From NCBI GenBank assembly GCA_036936605.1, contig JAUPFV010000003.1, forward strand, positions 147,654,997 to 147,718,996: a stretch of 64,000 bases of DNA, in the 5' to 3' direction. Shown here in pieces: positions 22,629 to 34,514 of this stretch (position 1 is the first letter of the stretch; every line of letters begins with the position of its first letter). Both the position numbers and the translations under genes were made by a program. A model generated the notes under the pieces. That model was not told the origin of the DNA, ran no database searches, and saw only the letters and a list, made by a program, of their open reading frames with translations. This DNA is from Limnanthes douglasii subsp. nivea (lineage: Eukaryota > Streptophyta > Magnoliopsida > Brassicales > Limnanthaceae).

Positions 22629-23356
22629 CATAGTTATCACGTGGTGACCGTGGTGGTCGTGGCGATGCGAGATCATCTCAAGATAGGGCGTGGCGAGTCT
22701 ATTAGCAGGGTGCACGCCATGGCAGTCGTGGCGCTCGCTATGGTGACCGTGGCGATGTGTTAAGCATGGTATTTGTTTTTTGAACTAAAAAAATAAAAAC
22801 CTAAAACTAAGTTTTGAAAAGATGAAGATGTTTTATAAGTAGTTGATATTTGAGCTGTTGAGGTTGATGAAGTAGACTACAATCTTCGATCTAGGAATGC
22901 ATCGTCTTCAGCGGTTCGCATAAGAGACCGGAGGCTTGTTGATGAAGACTCCGAAGAAGAAGATACTCTATTATGGGATATAAATGGAGAGCATGGTGGA
23001 GATAAGAGGTGTGAAGATGTTGTCTTGGACGATGATATAATTTAGTCTATGTTTGTCATTTGACTCATATGTTTTAAGAATTATGTAATTCAATGTTTTA
23101 TAATTGGATGTTTTAGTCTATATGTTTGTCAGTTGAATCAGATATTCTAAGAATTATGTAATTAGATGTTTTAAGTTATTATTGTTAGTTTAAAAGTCTA
23201 AATAGTACTATTTAAATTACAGTTATGTGCAATAAAAATATTATTCAGGTAAGGGATCGCCACATGTCATGTGGTCATCGCCTCGTCGTACGCCTCACAA
23301 CTGTGGCTATTTTACTCCTCTCCGCCATGGACCGCCGCACGCCATTGATAACTATG
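22629..23356 (-). mobile_element. non-autonomous hAT element inside the LINE (728 bp)
   Basis: Perfect 11-bp terminal inverted repeats CATAGTTATCA..TGATAACTATG are bounded by a perfect 8-bp duplication GAATACAC (22621-22628 and 23357-23364), the hAT pattern. GC-rich GGTGACCGTGGTGGTCGTGG-like subterminal repeats lie at both ends. On the plus strand about 22860-23045 encodes an acidic stretch (RDRRLVDEDSEEEDTLLWD) that could be the last piece of a hAT transposase; this part is inference. The strand given is arbitrary. Confidence 0.92.
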
Positions 23357-23364
23357 GAATACAC

Positions 23365-23640
23365 TAGCTATGATCAATTTTAACATTACCAGTAATATCA
23401 TCATGCCAAAAAGATCTAGATTTTATTAGAGATGTTATATTTATACTTGTTGAAACCAATTTTCTTAGCAATATAGACAAGGTTATCATTGCTGAATAAA
23501 GGTTCATGAACAGCTACAAATTTGATATTATTATTCTTAATTAAGCAATTGATCCTTCTAATTGAAGACTTATTTCTTATACCTCAAATATTCCAGTTAA
23601 GTATGTTGATCATTGTCAATAACAGAGAATTTAAAAATAC
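23365..23640 (-). pseudogene. LINE ORF2 start, endonuclease N-terminus
   Basis: On the minus strand from about 23612 the frame reads ILNWNI, stop, GIRNKSSIRRINCLI, then FVAVHEP. This is the APE-type endonuclease start (W N..G..n......l......i...qE). The TGA replaces the Cys or Arg codon expected after NWN.. . The same start without the stop appears in the LINE fragment at 62598. Confidence 0.7.
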
Positions 23641-24184
23641 TTGTTCCTGTGAATTATAGCGCTTTAATGATCTTGTTTTTGGTATTCTTCTTTCCTTTAG
23701 CTGCCTTGATATTCTTATCAAATATTTCTCTGTAGCTATTATCTTTTTCATCTCTATTGAATTCTGGTGAAGTTGTAAAAGAAACTGTGATTCTATTGCT
23801 TTTTGTCGGAGTATTTTGTTTGCTTCCAATGTTGATCTGTTTTGGAGATGAAATTTCTGGAGCAAGATTCTCATAATCCAAGGTTGTAGCAACATTGTAT
23901 CAGTAATCTAGATTCTGGATAAATTCTATGAATTCTCCTTGATCAAGAGTAATGAATCCATCTTTAATTGTATTGTTGGTATCATGACCATTCATGATAG
24001 TTTGAACTCCTTCCATCATGTGTTGCTCAATAGGTATATTATCATTCGTTAGATTTATTATCACAGATTTGATTTGGTTGTTGCTCAAATATTTGTTGTT
24101 TTCTTTGCATTTTTTAGGATCAGAAACCTCGTCCTCATTTGTGTGGTCATTTTGTACCTTTATAATATCGATTTTTGTAATTGA

Positions 24185-24759
24185 TTAATTCTTCTTGCAA
24201 TCTTGTATGTTGTGACTCATGTGATTGCAGTGCTTACAATAATGAGGCATGTTTATGTAACTTACTTTAGTCCAGAAACCATGATTAGCACCAAAACCAA
24301 TCCAGACATCATGATGTAACTTCTTGGTCACATCTAATTCTATCAAGGTAGAGCAAGAGGAGTAAAAAGCTTTGTTTCTGTCTGGAACATTAATGATGAG
24401 AGGCTCTCCAATGGAAGCAACAATAGTCTTGATTATGTTCTTGTTGAATAGATGCTTAGACAACTTCTCAATTTTGATCCAGACAGGTGTGATCGGGCTT
24501 TCATGATTAGCATTGAATTCTTTATTCCATTCCAAGAGACGCATTATACAGTGTTACCTATAGTCCAAACAGATTTACGCCACATTTTACATAGATCAGT
24601 TTTTAAATCAAATTCAAAGAGTATGTATCTTGAATCACATATCTTATATCTATAATCAGCATCAAATTTCAAAGTTTGTACAAATTGTAAAAGAAGACTT
24701 ATTTTCGGTACTCCTTGAGCAAACTTTCCCACAAGAGTATATTTAGATTGATACTTCAA
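24185..24759 (-). pseudogene. LINE ORF1 (DUF4283 and zinc knuckle)
   Basis: Frame 24759-24544 reads ALVGKF-like (TLVGKFAQGVPKISLLLQF) and KICDSRYILFEFDLKTDL, the DUF4283 pattern. Frame 24544-24185 contains PVWIKIEKLSKHLFNK, GEPLIINVPD and the knuckle CKHCNHMSHNIQDCKK (CX2CX4HX4C). Such ORF1 proteins bind LINE RNA. The two frames meet at 24544. Further downstream, 24088-23584, are low-complexity ORF1 C-terminal pieces. Confidence 0.78.
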
Positions 24760-25010
24760 TTGATCATGTACTTCTTTACAATATTGGATCGAGATATGAT
24801 TTTGTTTCTCTATTATACTTTCCGGTTAAAATTCAAGATTGTCACGATTCTGGATTCCCTTTTTCAAAACTTGCACAAATGACAAGTTCTTGTATGTAGT
24901 ATACTCTGTTTTTCCATTCTGCACATTCATATTCAAACTGGTTCTTCATGTTGTTTCTTGAAGCGTCAAAAAATCCATAATTTATAAAATATAACAGCCA
25001 GAGAAAGATC

Positions 25011-25470
25011 AGGAAGAATATTAGTAAAAGAGAGATACTTTTTTAAGTTCAAGAAAGCATCCATAAATTCTTAGAATGAAGACGGAAATTCTTCTAAGAT
25101 CAAACCAATACTTTGCAGGAGATAGATATATTCGAATCCTAAAAAAAAAAATCTAAATTCAAAAAGTTTTGACTCGTATTAAAAAGGATGAATCCAAAGT
25201 TTTATTTCAAAAATTCAAGGTCGGATCATAACCTCGGATCCAGCCCATTTTTGTCCTTGAGTATTATGAATGGGTTATAAATGGGAATTGAGTCCCTTTA
25301 ATATTAAAAGATGCTGAAATAAATTGTTTATCAAACCTACAATCTTTTCCAACGGATCAAATTGGAGCCAATCGCAAAAGAAGAAAACGAAATCTAACAA
25401 CAAACCAAGAAGAAGAAGAAGAAAATCGTAGTTCTGTAAAATTAGGGTTTAGCAATAATCGGGAACCGAA
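25011..25470. promoter_or_regulatory. 5' flank and leader of the PRKRIP1 homologue
   Basis: This stretch lies between the LINE and the start codon at 25471. 25385-25470 has purine-rich, GAAGAAGAAG-type leader sequence ending ATCGGGAACCGAAATG, which suits a plant 5' UTR. The promoter proper must lie close to, or within, the LINE-derived sequence unless the gene moved its start. No clear TATA box was found. Confidence 0.4.
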
Positions 25471-27139
25471 ATGTCTACAGGTAAACCCCCGAAGGAGAGG
25501 CGATTGTTAATGGTACCTCCACCGGAAAAACAGAAGCCGGAATCAGCAGCGATTGTAGAGTATGTGCCGCCTGTTGCCAAGGAAGAGGAGGACTTGGAGA
25601 TTAAGCTCCGACGAATTCTCGAGAACGTACCTGTTCGGGTCAGTAACACATCTGGTAGTTCAGCTGGTTCTGGCTCCGGTGATTTCCATCAGGTAATTCA
25701 ACATAAAATGTTTGCAGTTTTTTAAATGGGTTTGTTCGATTCAGGTACCAATTTGAAGAGTTTGTAGTTTGCACTGGTAGTTCAGTTTCGTTTTTCGGAT
25801 TCGGAGTAGAAAATTGCTCTTTTTAGGTTTTCCTTTACATGTCAATTTGCTTTAGGTAGTCACCTCCATGGTTGATATAGCAGTGAAGCCTCCGGTGTTA
25901 AAGATGAAAGTACCTTAGTATATTTTAGGATAAGCTAACTAGCCTGAGCTCGAGTAAATCAAGTTTGTCAGATTCACCTCCATCGTAGTTTAGAGACCAT
26001 TAGGATGAGCTAATTGACCTGAGCTCGAGTAAATCATGTTTGTCAGATTTCCTTCCTTGCGAACTCTTTAGGACCAACCAGACCCTAAAGCTCTGTAGTT
26101 TAGAGACCATTATGTTTTAATGGTGTGAACTTTATGGTTCATTTTTAGTGTTGTGGATATGAGTGAGGGTGCATTCCTAGATATCTGTATCAGCATTTGA
26201 GGCAGTTGCTCTTTGTGCTACCATGTTTGCTAGACTCATTACTTTCCTAGATAAAATTTGTTGGTGAATATCTTCTCATTATTCCCATGGTTGGTTGTCA
26301 TAGATCCATTTGAATGCTAATATTTTGTGACTTGCTTAATTGTCTTTTACGGATAAAATTTACATCCTTGGATTCATTCGCTCTAAGCTGTATTACTGTC
26401 ACCGTTACATGCATAAATATAGAAACTTAAGGGCACGCATACTTTTTTTCTTAATGAGATTTTGCTGTTTATCTATTTTGTTGGTTCATTGACATTGTGG
26501 GTTTCTACTACTTCCCGTAAGCAATTTTCGATATTACAGTAGATGCTTAATGGGTTTTCGTTGCTGTGCTTTGGGTTCATTCTGTATCCTTGGTGTATAT
26601 GTACAATAGGTCGATCCATTTTAACTATGCGAATATACCAATATTTTGATCAATCAAAGATTAGGAAACGATAACAATCAAGTCTAACAGATGACCTTTT
26701 TTATATATTTTACACACATGCATACTTCTGGACACTCTCACATATGATGCTTTCTACTAATTTGAATTTGAACTCTTACATTCTGAAGCTTGTCGTATAC
26801 ACTTTCTATATTACTTATGGAGATATATACGGCCACCTGTGTCTAAAACGTTGCTTGAAACAGTACCGGCAAATGAGACGTAGAGAGCAAGATCGACTTG
26901 CGAGGATGGATGCTGACTACCAGAAACAGAAGGAATTAAGCGAGTATAATGCTAGAAGAGACGAAAGAGTGAAAGCTGCAGAAGAAAGGACAGCAAAGAA
27001 ACGTCTGAAACGTCAAAAGAAGAAACAGAAGAAAAAGGAGAAAAAGACTAAATTGAATGATGGAGGAGATACCCAGCAGAAAGAATGTTCTTCGGACGAT
27101 GATGGGGATTCTGATAACGAGGAGGAAGCAGCCGAATGA
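25471..27139 (+). CDS. PRKRIP1: PRKR-interacting protein 1 homologue (DUF1168), 2 exons
   Basis: Exon 1 is 25471-25692 (74 codons, donor CAG/GTAATT). Exon 2 is 26864-27139 after AAACAG, giving a 165-residue protein that ends EEEAAE. The core ILENVPVRV, GSGSGDFHQ and YRQMRRREQDRLARMDADYQ matches the DUF1168 family (animal PRKRIP1: SGSGEFHVYR.LRRRE). The C-terminal half is a basic coiled coil (ERTAKKRLKRQKKKQ) and an acidic tail. Family members are nuclear spliceosome-associated proteins, and human PRKRIP1 was named for binding PKR. The phase-0 intron of about 1.17 kb contains short duplicated segments. The ORF is open and splice sites are canonical, so it is probably a live gene. Alternative upstream acceptors in the intron are possible. 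Confidence 0.92.
25920..26115. repeat. imperfect direct repeats in the PRKRIP1 intron
   Basis: GAGCTCGAGTAAATCA followed by TTTGTCAGATT occurs twice (near 25950 and 26029), about 80 bases apart. GTAGTTTAGAGACCATTA occurs at about 25987 and again at about 26096. This is a small local duplication within the intron. No function is implied. Confidence 0.6.
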
Positions 27140-27941
27140 GGAAGCAATGGTTGATTTCTTTTAGCAACCTGGATTGAACTTGCTATAGTGAGGAGCAACT
27201 CTACAGAAGTTAAGGCGCAATCATGTCTCCTAGCTCCCTAATATGTAATTTTCCAAGTGTGTGAAATTAGGGGAGAAACTGAAATTATCATGACAAAGAC
27301 GTCATCGAAGCTTTTACTTCAAGCAACGAAAAACTCTATTTGATATGAAATACTTGGGTTATGTATCAAAAATGAGTTTTAACTTACAAAAGGGTTTTCT
27401 TCTTGGACTAACTTAAAAATATCCCATCAAGTAATATTTATTATAAGTTTGCCATTGAGAGTTATAAAAGGCTAAAAATCTCTAGAAGTCATTCATGTAT
27501 ATCAGCTGCTATCGATAAAAAGGTTTTTTTTTATGTATATTTTTGTATTAAAATCGTCTTTCATTTCCAACAATATTGTTTTATTTGTATTTTAGGGGTA
27601 ATTAACAATATTGTTTTATTTGTATTTTAGGGGTAATTAACGAAAGATTAACAATGTAATTTTGTTAAAATGTGATATTATTTTTAAATAGAATTTTATT
27701 AAAACATTATAAATTATCTGGTGACATTGGAAAAAATAGTAAGGGTTTTATTTTTAATGATATTTGATGAACATGGAAGATGAAAATATTACATTGTTGA
27801 TGCGACGGTTGGTATAGATGAAGGAATTATAGTCATTTTGATTCTGTATAATCTATTAAATCTATCCTACCATAAAAACACAATTCTCACATTTTGAATG
27901 TCTTTTTTACAAATATTAGATTTGTTATTCAATGTTTTAAA

Positions 27942-28247
27942 GGTTTAAATCAGAAAATAATCCCTCGACTATCACGTTTTCTTTCATTTAGTCTCTCGAC
28001 TAAAAAATCACCGGTGAGGGTCCCTCGACTATCTCATTTTTTTTCATTTAGTCCTTCGACTTTAAAATCATCAATGAGGGTCCCTGGACTTTGCAAAAAT
28101 CTATAAATTTAGTCCCTGATTTGGGGTTTTTCAGGGACTAAATTTATAGATTTTTCAAAGTCCAGGGACCCTTACCAGTGATTTTTTAGTTGAAGGACTA
28201 AATGACAGAAAACGTGATAGTCGAAGGATTAGACAGCGATGTAAACC
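27942..28247. mobile_element. palindromic MITE with 9-bp target duplication
   Basis: This 306-bp element folds back along most of its length: the left half (CCCTCGACTATCACG, TTTAGTC, TCTATAAATTTAGTCCCTGA) reappears inverted in the right half. Terminal bases GGTTTAAATC..GATGTAAACC are inverted. The flanks TGTTTTAAA (27933-27941 and 28248-28256) are a perfect 9-bp duplication, which points to a Mutator-type transposase source. A related, more decayed copy lies at about 58985-59315. Confidence 0.9.
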
Positions 28248-28256
28248 TGTTTTAAA

Positions 28257-28800
28257 CATTAAACTCATAATAAAAAATTAATTTAAAAAGTATAAAATGG
28301 AAGGAAACTCTTTCGCAGTGGAATCGAGGATTGTGCCGTCGGAGTTATTGGTTTGTGTCGGGAGTGAAAAAGCATAAATTGGATGGAAACCTCCGCTACT
28401 TCTTTCATCGTAGTATGATATGCAAAAAGAAGGTATAAACGTTTCTGTTTATACCACGAACCCCATTTTCATAGGTAAGAGCGAATATAGTCTCTTCGAC
28501 TTTGCTTCTCAGTGTGCGGTCCGGTAGGATCATAATATATTTTGGAGGAATTCAATCCAATCTCCTATAAAAAGGGTGCAATGTATCTTTTTTCTATAGA
28601 AATTTTATTGGATGTTTCTTTTCTTTTTTTTATAATAAAAGATAAGTTCTTTATTCTCAAACTGCATCTGGTTGTCGGATATGAAGACTTACGGACTCGA
28701 TACCTGTAACAAATGATAGTTTTAGATGAAGTGTACTATTTTTTTGTTCGGATCCTTACTAATAACTCGGTCTTTGCCGATTTAGATAAATAGTCAACTA
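28257..28800. other. no gene recognised
   Basis: No ORF of interest. Part of this region (about 28500-28790, minus) may be the C-terminal side of the decayed gypsy integrase that follows, but no clear motif is left. Confidence 0.3.
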
Positions 28801-31400
28801 CCACTCGATGTCTAAACTTTATACGTAAAAAACAATAACTTTAAAGATATAATTCATATGTATAGTTGGGGTTTGAATTAAATCTGCAAATTGTTGGCAC
28901 GTATCAGAGTGTCGCACTAATGTTTTGGCATCATCGTGTATCGTAGGCCAATAGTAGTTTGACATCAAGATATCATCGTGGAGGGTTTTATATCCGTAGT
29001 GGAAACCTTCCTCTTCTTCATGGAGTTTCTCAAGTATGAAAATTGATTCAATCGATCACAAGACTCGAAGAAAGGGTCTTGAGAGTCGGGGGTGACATTA
29101 ATGTTGCCAAATAGTATGTATAAGCGTATTTTGATACCTCTGACCTCAAATTTGTCACTCATAAGAATTTCATATATGAGGTAAGATGACATTTTAGTTT
29201 ATCAATCTGGTGACTCATCGATAGTTATAGCCTTATAGGATGATTAAGAGGGCTTGACCCGTGATGGTTGTTATATGAAAAATTTATCTTGGGTGACAAT
29301 CCATAGCTCGAATTTAGAGTTTTTTGCATACTTGATTGTATTGGTTATTTTGTTGTCAACCCGTAATAAGTTCTCACTACACTTGTTTGAAGTTTGAGGC
29401 TTCAATTCGTAGCTTTTATTGATAGAGGATAATGGTATCATTTTTTGCTTCAGCTTTTCTTCAATCATGATTGAATTCTAGTTGTGAGAAATCTTATGCG
29501 TCATACCCCACATATTTGGGTGAATCATATCTCTACAATGGCTTATTCATATTCAATGGAGGGATCCATCAGGTCGTGTAGATCGTCTAGGAAGATGAGC
29601 CCGCTAGGTTAATTATTATTATTCCAGAACGAAAGAAGTAACATAACACTCCCTAATGATACGTTGAATTCCAGAGATCATACCAATTTTTCTGTCAACG
29701 ATATAACGTATGCATTTTTATATAGTTAAAATGACATCGTATATTTGATTTAGTCATTGTCAGTCGAGAATAGTGTTATAGGATGGTGGTCCATCTACTA
29801 TCATAAACATGTTTTAATTTTTCTTTATATGAACACCATACATGGAAGACTTCTAGTGTTAGCTTACCAGATACTAGAGTCTCGGCTCCGTTAAAATATG
29901 TAAGGACCCTTTGCGAGGGTAAGACATATGTTGTACCTCTGATTCGTTCAAAACTATTTATGTACATGATGTTTGCTGAATTGCTCGTGTCAAACATGGT
30001 GCGCCTAATTTCGTCTCTAGAGAACTTGGCAGAAATGGTTACATTGTCTTTGTGTGGCCATAGTATCCTTTTAAATTATTTATCGAATGTGATCGGAAGG
30101 AAGGAAAACCAATAAAGGTGGACGCAAGTTTGATTTACCTGTTAAACAACGATATCTGTATATAATGATTTTAAGGATTCTTGTTGATGCATGCGAGGGT
30201 GTCTCCTCCTGCAATTGAACCTATAATTTGCATGTTAGGATCACGATCCAATGATCTAACATATTCTTTAAATAAATCCATTTTATGTTCAGGGGTGCCG
30301 CAGATTCTGGCGCTACCATATGAGGCTCGACATGTGTCATCTATAATAAAGTGTGCTTAATTGTATTATATGTTTGACCTTAAACACATTCTTGAGTCTT
30401 TCTCTCATAAACGAGAAACTGAATTTCGTTCTTTAGGGCTTCGTAGTTTCGTGTAATGACCGTAGTCATTGTGATACTTACAAAACTTGTTTAGTTTTGG
30501 GACTCATTTGGGCTCTACATATTTTCAGTTTTTCAAAAGCATGCTGAATTTCAGGTTCGATTAAATATTATGACTATGTCTTCGGTGAACTCAGTGTACT
30601 AGGTACTCTCACCCTACGATTGTAAGACTCAAAACTCTGGCGGTTCATCGTCTATTTGTGTTAGAATTCATGTTCTAATAAGAAAAATATCGTTAAGAAG
30701 GTTCTGTAATAAGCTTATATGATTAGACCCGAGCCGTATGGACTTTCACAGATTAGAAATAGGTCGGATGATATGACAGATACACAATTCGGTTGTCCCA
30801 CCATCCATGCATACATCGTCTCTTAAACCTTGATTTAATGCTTTACTTGCACCAATAACTCTCCAAAGTTAAAAGTCTTATACTTTATTATATTCTAGGC
30901 TAGGCGACCGGGTAGAATTCCTTGACGAAATCGACACATGTTATAAAGTTATGGAAGTCTTGAATACTATTTTTTACATTGAAAAACCTCTAGATGTGTT
31001 GCACTGGCTTTCATTTGGCTCATGCTTGTTATATATAATTTAATTTAGTTCTTCCCATATTATCTTACTTCTAATGAATTGATATTGGAACATTGTCTAA
31101 AGTGCTTTAAAAGTGTGAATAAAGCCCACGGGACAGAGAATAAAACCATGTCAGAGTGATACCTCAAAATTTTATTGAGAACTCTCGGCATAACAACCTA
31201 TTGTTATCGTTAAAACCAATTATCATGTTAAGATCTTCTCAATGTGGTTATAATAATCTCGTGTTCTATCATACTTTTTCATCTTGAATGGATCGAATCA
31301 TCGCGTTAACCTACTCACGATTTCCTCTAGTGTCAGTCGTGATGCTGTCAGACGATAACTCAAACAATGCTTTCCTTTCCCGAGTTGTTTGGTTATTTCC
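28801..31400 (-). pseudogene. decayed Ty3/gypsy gag-protease-integrase remnants
   Basis: Three landmarks survive on the minus strand. At about 30480-30380 KYHNDYGHYTKL matches the gag C-terminal C.yH.d.GH.t motif. At 29997-29776 MFDTSNSANIMYINSF and YFNGAETLVSGKLTLEVF match the aspartic protease (VDTGSSADILY..aF). At about 28975-28840 ILMSNYYWPTIHDDAKTLVR and CQQFADLI match the integrase HHCC finger. RT and RNase H are missing between protease and integrase, so there is an internal deletion. This family differs from the 1.2-18.9 kb element. Confidence 0.72.
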
Positions 31401-32274
31401 AGGTAACGTCTGACCCATAGAAACCACTCTACGATTGAGAAGCGAGTTTAGTGGTGAATCAGTATCACCTATTCGACCCTTTCTCACTACAATATCTGAC
31501 TCGAATTCATATGAAGTATGTTTTTATTCATGGCGTACAAGAGATCGAAGTTGTGAATATACACGGTGATGTCTGGGATGACAACGATCATGGTTATCAT
31601 TCGATAATTTGTCCGATTACACTTGTGTGTATTTATTTCGGATGGATTTTTCTCTTAAGAAATTCTATTTGTGTTTGTAATGTGGTGAGTGGTCGGTGTG
31701 GGGTGAGCCATTGGCCACTTTTCGGTCACATTGGACTAAATCAGAAAAGGAATCGTCATATTTCTCTTTGGTATCTCTCATCGAGACAATTGATTTCCAA
31801 ACATAGGCTTGGCCTGTCAGCGATTCCTGGTACAGACCTCGATCGTAATATTTTTTTAATGGTCAAAATTATCTCATGTAGGTTTGGTGCATATCACGTA
31901 CCAATTACTTGAGTACAATGATATATTTTTCTCTAAATGCAGTAATTGTGTGCGACGCATCGATTATGAGAGTTTGAGGAATTGTGACGATGATATGTTT
32001 TGTTGCGGTGGCATGAATGAGAATTTATATTGCAACAACATCAGTAGGATTTTTCGTTACGATTGGCAAGGTTTGTGATGTAAATTTTGCAATAGGTTTT
32101 CACGCAACAGTGACAACGATATTAGTTAGAATTTGCACGATGATGACAACGTTGTGAGGAGTTGATGGTCCCAACATGGTTAACATCCCGTTTTCTTTCT
32201 CTCATCATGGTAAGAAAGAGTTTTGATTTGGTTTTTTATTTGATTTTTGAAGAAAGGATATTATAGGCACCTTT

Positions 32275-33460
32275 CATCCCACAAACAATGCCAATGATAT
32301 GGTTGAATTTTGTTCGGGCTAGCGGAGTAGATTCCAAACAAAAACTATTATAATTTTAAGCTAGCTTCCGTATAGAAATGGGCGTGTTTGTTTATAAGAT
32401 ATAAATAAAACCCGATGTTGGTCCCCCATGTTTGGTTAAAGTTATAATAAAGTGATCGATGTTCACAAAACCCAATGTTGGTCCCCCATGTTTGGTTAAA
32501 GTTATAATAAAGTGATCGATGTTCACTTTTGTATTAAGCGAGTCCCACATGTTAATATTTTTATAGTCTTGTATCTCATACTAACATGGACACGCCCTCT
32601 ATATTTTTAGTCTCATTATCTTGAATTAAACCATATGTGTGGGACTAATAATACAACATTTTAAAACACATAGGATTTGTTTAATACAAAAAATAAACAT
32701 TAGGACTATGTTTTGACTTGGCCAAAACATAAGAGACAAACAATATATTTTTTTGAAAAACAGGGGAATTATTTAATGCAGAAGTTAACATCAGGGACCC
32801 TTTTATGACTTTTATCAAATATGGAGGATCAACAATGATTTTTACCCGTATATGAGAAATGAAATTTAGCGGAAGAAGATGAACAGTTTTAGACTAAAAT
32901 GTATATGAATAATTAATATTGTCTACATGCGCAATCATGCATCCTAAGTTACTCGTGTGGAGTTCTATTTATAAGTTATGTTATATTTAATACTAGTACA
33001 ATAAAATACATTTATTACTTAAGTGATTGGTCATATAATCACATGTTGACTGACCATTATAGTTTCTTGTCGCACAAGCTTATTCTCGAACTTTTTATAA
33101 ACCAAAGCTCAACCATGATACATTCATAATTTCTTGTCCGAGCTTTTTTATTAAATTATGTCTCACAAAAATTACATTTCAAGCTTATTCTACACTCAGG
33201 TAAGGTATGTTACAAGTCTATCTCATATTAGTGTTGGTGATATGATCTTGCATAACATCGATGATAGGATTTTAGGTGGCATCGACGACATAATTTTGCA
33301 TCACAAAAGTGACAAGACTACAATACTCAAGAGTCAAGGTTTCAACATCATGGAAAGTTTGAATTTACTTTTCAATCATGGTTTGGAGAGAGTTTTTATT
33401 GAATTTTTTAAGAATGTATTTTGGACACAATTTTATTCTCACAGACGACGCCAATGATGT
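32275..33460 (-). repeat. two gypsy leader/primer-site remnants in tandem
   Basis: On the minus strand TGGCATTGTTTGTGGGATG (from 32293) and TGGCGTCGTCTGTGAGAAT (from 33453) both follow ATCAT. Both resemble the TTGGCGCCGTCTGTGGG primer-site region of plant gypsy elements. Sequence downstream of the two sites is also alike. They are probably the 5' ends of two copies of the decayed element at 28.8-31.4 kb, one nested behind the other. LTR borders are not resolved. Confidence 0.5.
32407..32855. mobile_element. degenerate MITE with an internal 60-bp tandem duplication
   Basis: The left end (GTTGGTCCCCCATGTTTGG) and the complement of the right end (TGATCCTCCATATTTGATAA, then GGGTCCCTGATGTT) are imperfect inverted repeats. 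The right border ..GATTTTTACCC resembles the GGCTAAAAATC ends of the MITEs at 47.5 and 49.0 kb. 32407-32466 is repeated as 32467-32526 with a period of exactly 60 and hardly any change. No clean target duplication was found. Confidence 0.6.
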
Positions 33461-34510
33461 GAGGTGATTTTGCTCAACTAAATAATGTTAGAGTTTAACA
33501 AGGTAACTACGATTTTAAACTACTTACGCTCAGAGTGAAAAGATGAAGGTATATAATAAGATAACTCAATAGTAGTGTTGAATGATCAGAGGTGTGATCT
33601 CGAGGTCATATGTTAGATTTCTTACTTATAGTTGAGTTTGTATTCTATTAGATACATCAAAACTTTTAAAATTCTTATTGGGTGTGCCTTACTATGCATG
33701 ATACTTATAAGTTACGTTAAATATCTCGAAATTCTAATTATATAATTTATTATTTCTAAAGATAAAAATACCTATCTAAATTTAGGGTAAAACTCGTAAC
33801 ATATTCTAATCCAAATATTTCACTTTCTTCGATAGTTCTGAAAAAACAAGTTGGACCATAACAATGGTAAATGATCTTAGCTACATATTATCACATTTGA
33901 GTCATTGTCTCTCTTTTTAGACTTTAAAAACAAAACGTTGATAAGAAAAATAGCATTGAGTCTCATATGGTTCGAAGACGTTGAGTCTCCTCTGGTTTGA
34001 TTCCATCACTATCCCGATCTAACCCTTGCAAAATCACTAGTAAGTAATGTTCTATTTTTTGTTTGTATTTAATTATCTTAACCAACTTTTGTTGATTTCA
34101 ATCTTAATTGAACTATATTATTCAGTGAATATAAGGTTTATGTGAGATATTAGGATCCTATTGCATCTTGAATCTGAATAATGCCTAAGTAGTATGAGCA
34201 TGTTGGTTTATAATTCAAAGAAATTTCATTAAGGTTTTTGTAGAGAAGACTAATCATGTTTTGTTTCTAAGATCTAATTTAAAAGAATTCTTAAGTTTCT
34301 ATGTGCACAAAATATTCATTTGCATAAACTTTGACCACATTTTATTTCGTATTAAGGTTGAGTTTAATTTTTATGATTTAAAGATAGTCAATTGCTTTAC
34401 ACTTGTGTGATTCTTTTAGCGCGACTTTCACAAGCTAATATAATTACAATTACGTTGTGTTCCTATTTACAAAATAAGAACTTTCAAGCATATACTTGAA
34501 ACTGCAGTTA
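33461..34510. other. AT-rich region without recognised gene
   Basis: Probably LTR or leader sequence of the decayed gypsy at its left side, followed by unassigned DNA. A GT donor-like CACTAG/TAAGTA at about 34040 could belong to the gene remnant that follows, but no coding match is clear. Confidence 0.3.
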
Positions 34511-34514
34511 CTTT

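Larger units (their letters stand above)
18862..25010 (-). mobile_element. LINE (L1-type non-LTR retrotransposon), decayed
   Basis: On the minus strand an ORF1 with a DUF4283-like part and zinc knuckle is followed by an ORF2 with endonuclease, RT, zf-RVT and RNase H segments, the plant L1 order. All segments carry stops and frameshifts. The 3' end abuts the gypsy insertion (ATAGA at 18857), so the last bases and any poly(A) are now beyond 1181; only a short AAAAATG-like run is seen there. A hAT element (22629-23356) interrupts the endonuclease part. The exact 5' end is not determined. Confidence 0.85.

Noticed and set aside
28801..33460. A complete second gypsy element
   Set aside because: RT and RNase H are missing, LTR borders cannot be placed and two primer-site-like positions exist, so it is treated as remnants.
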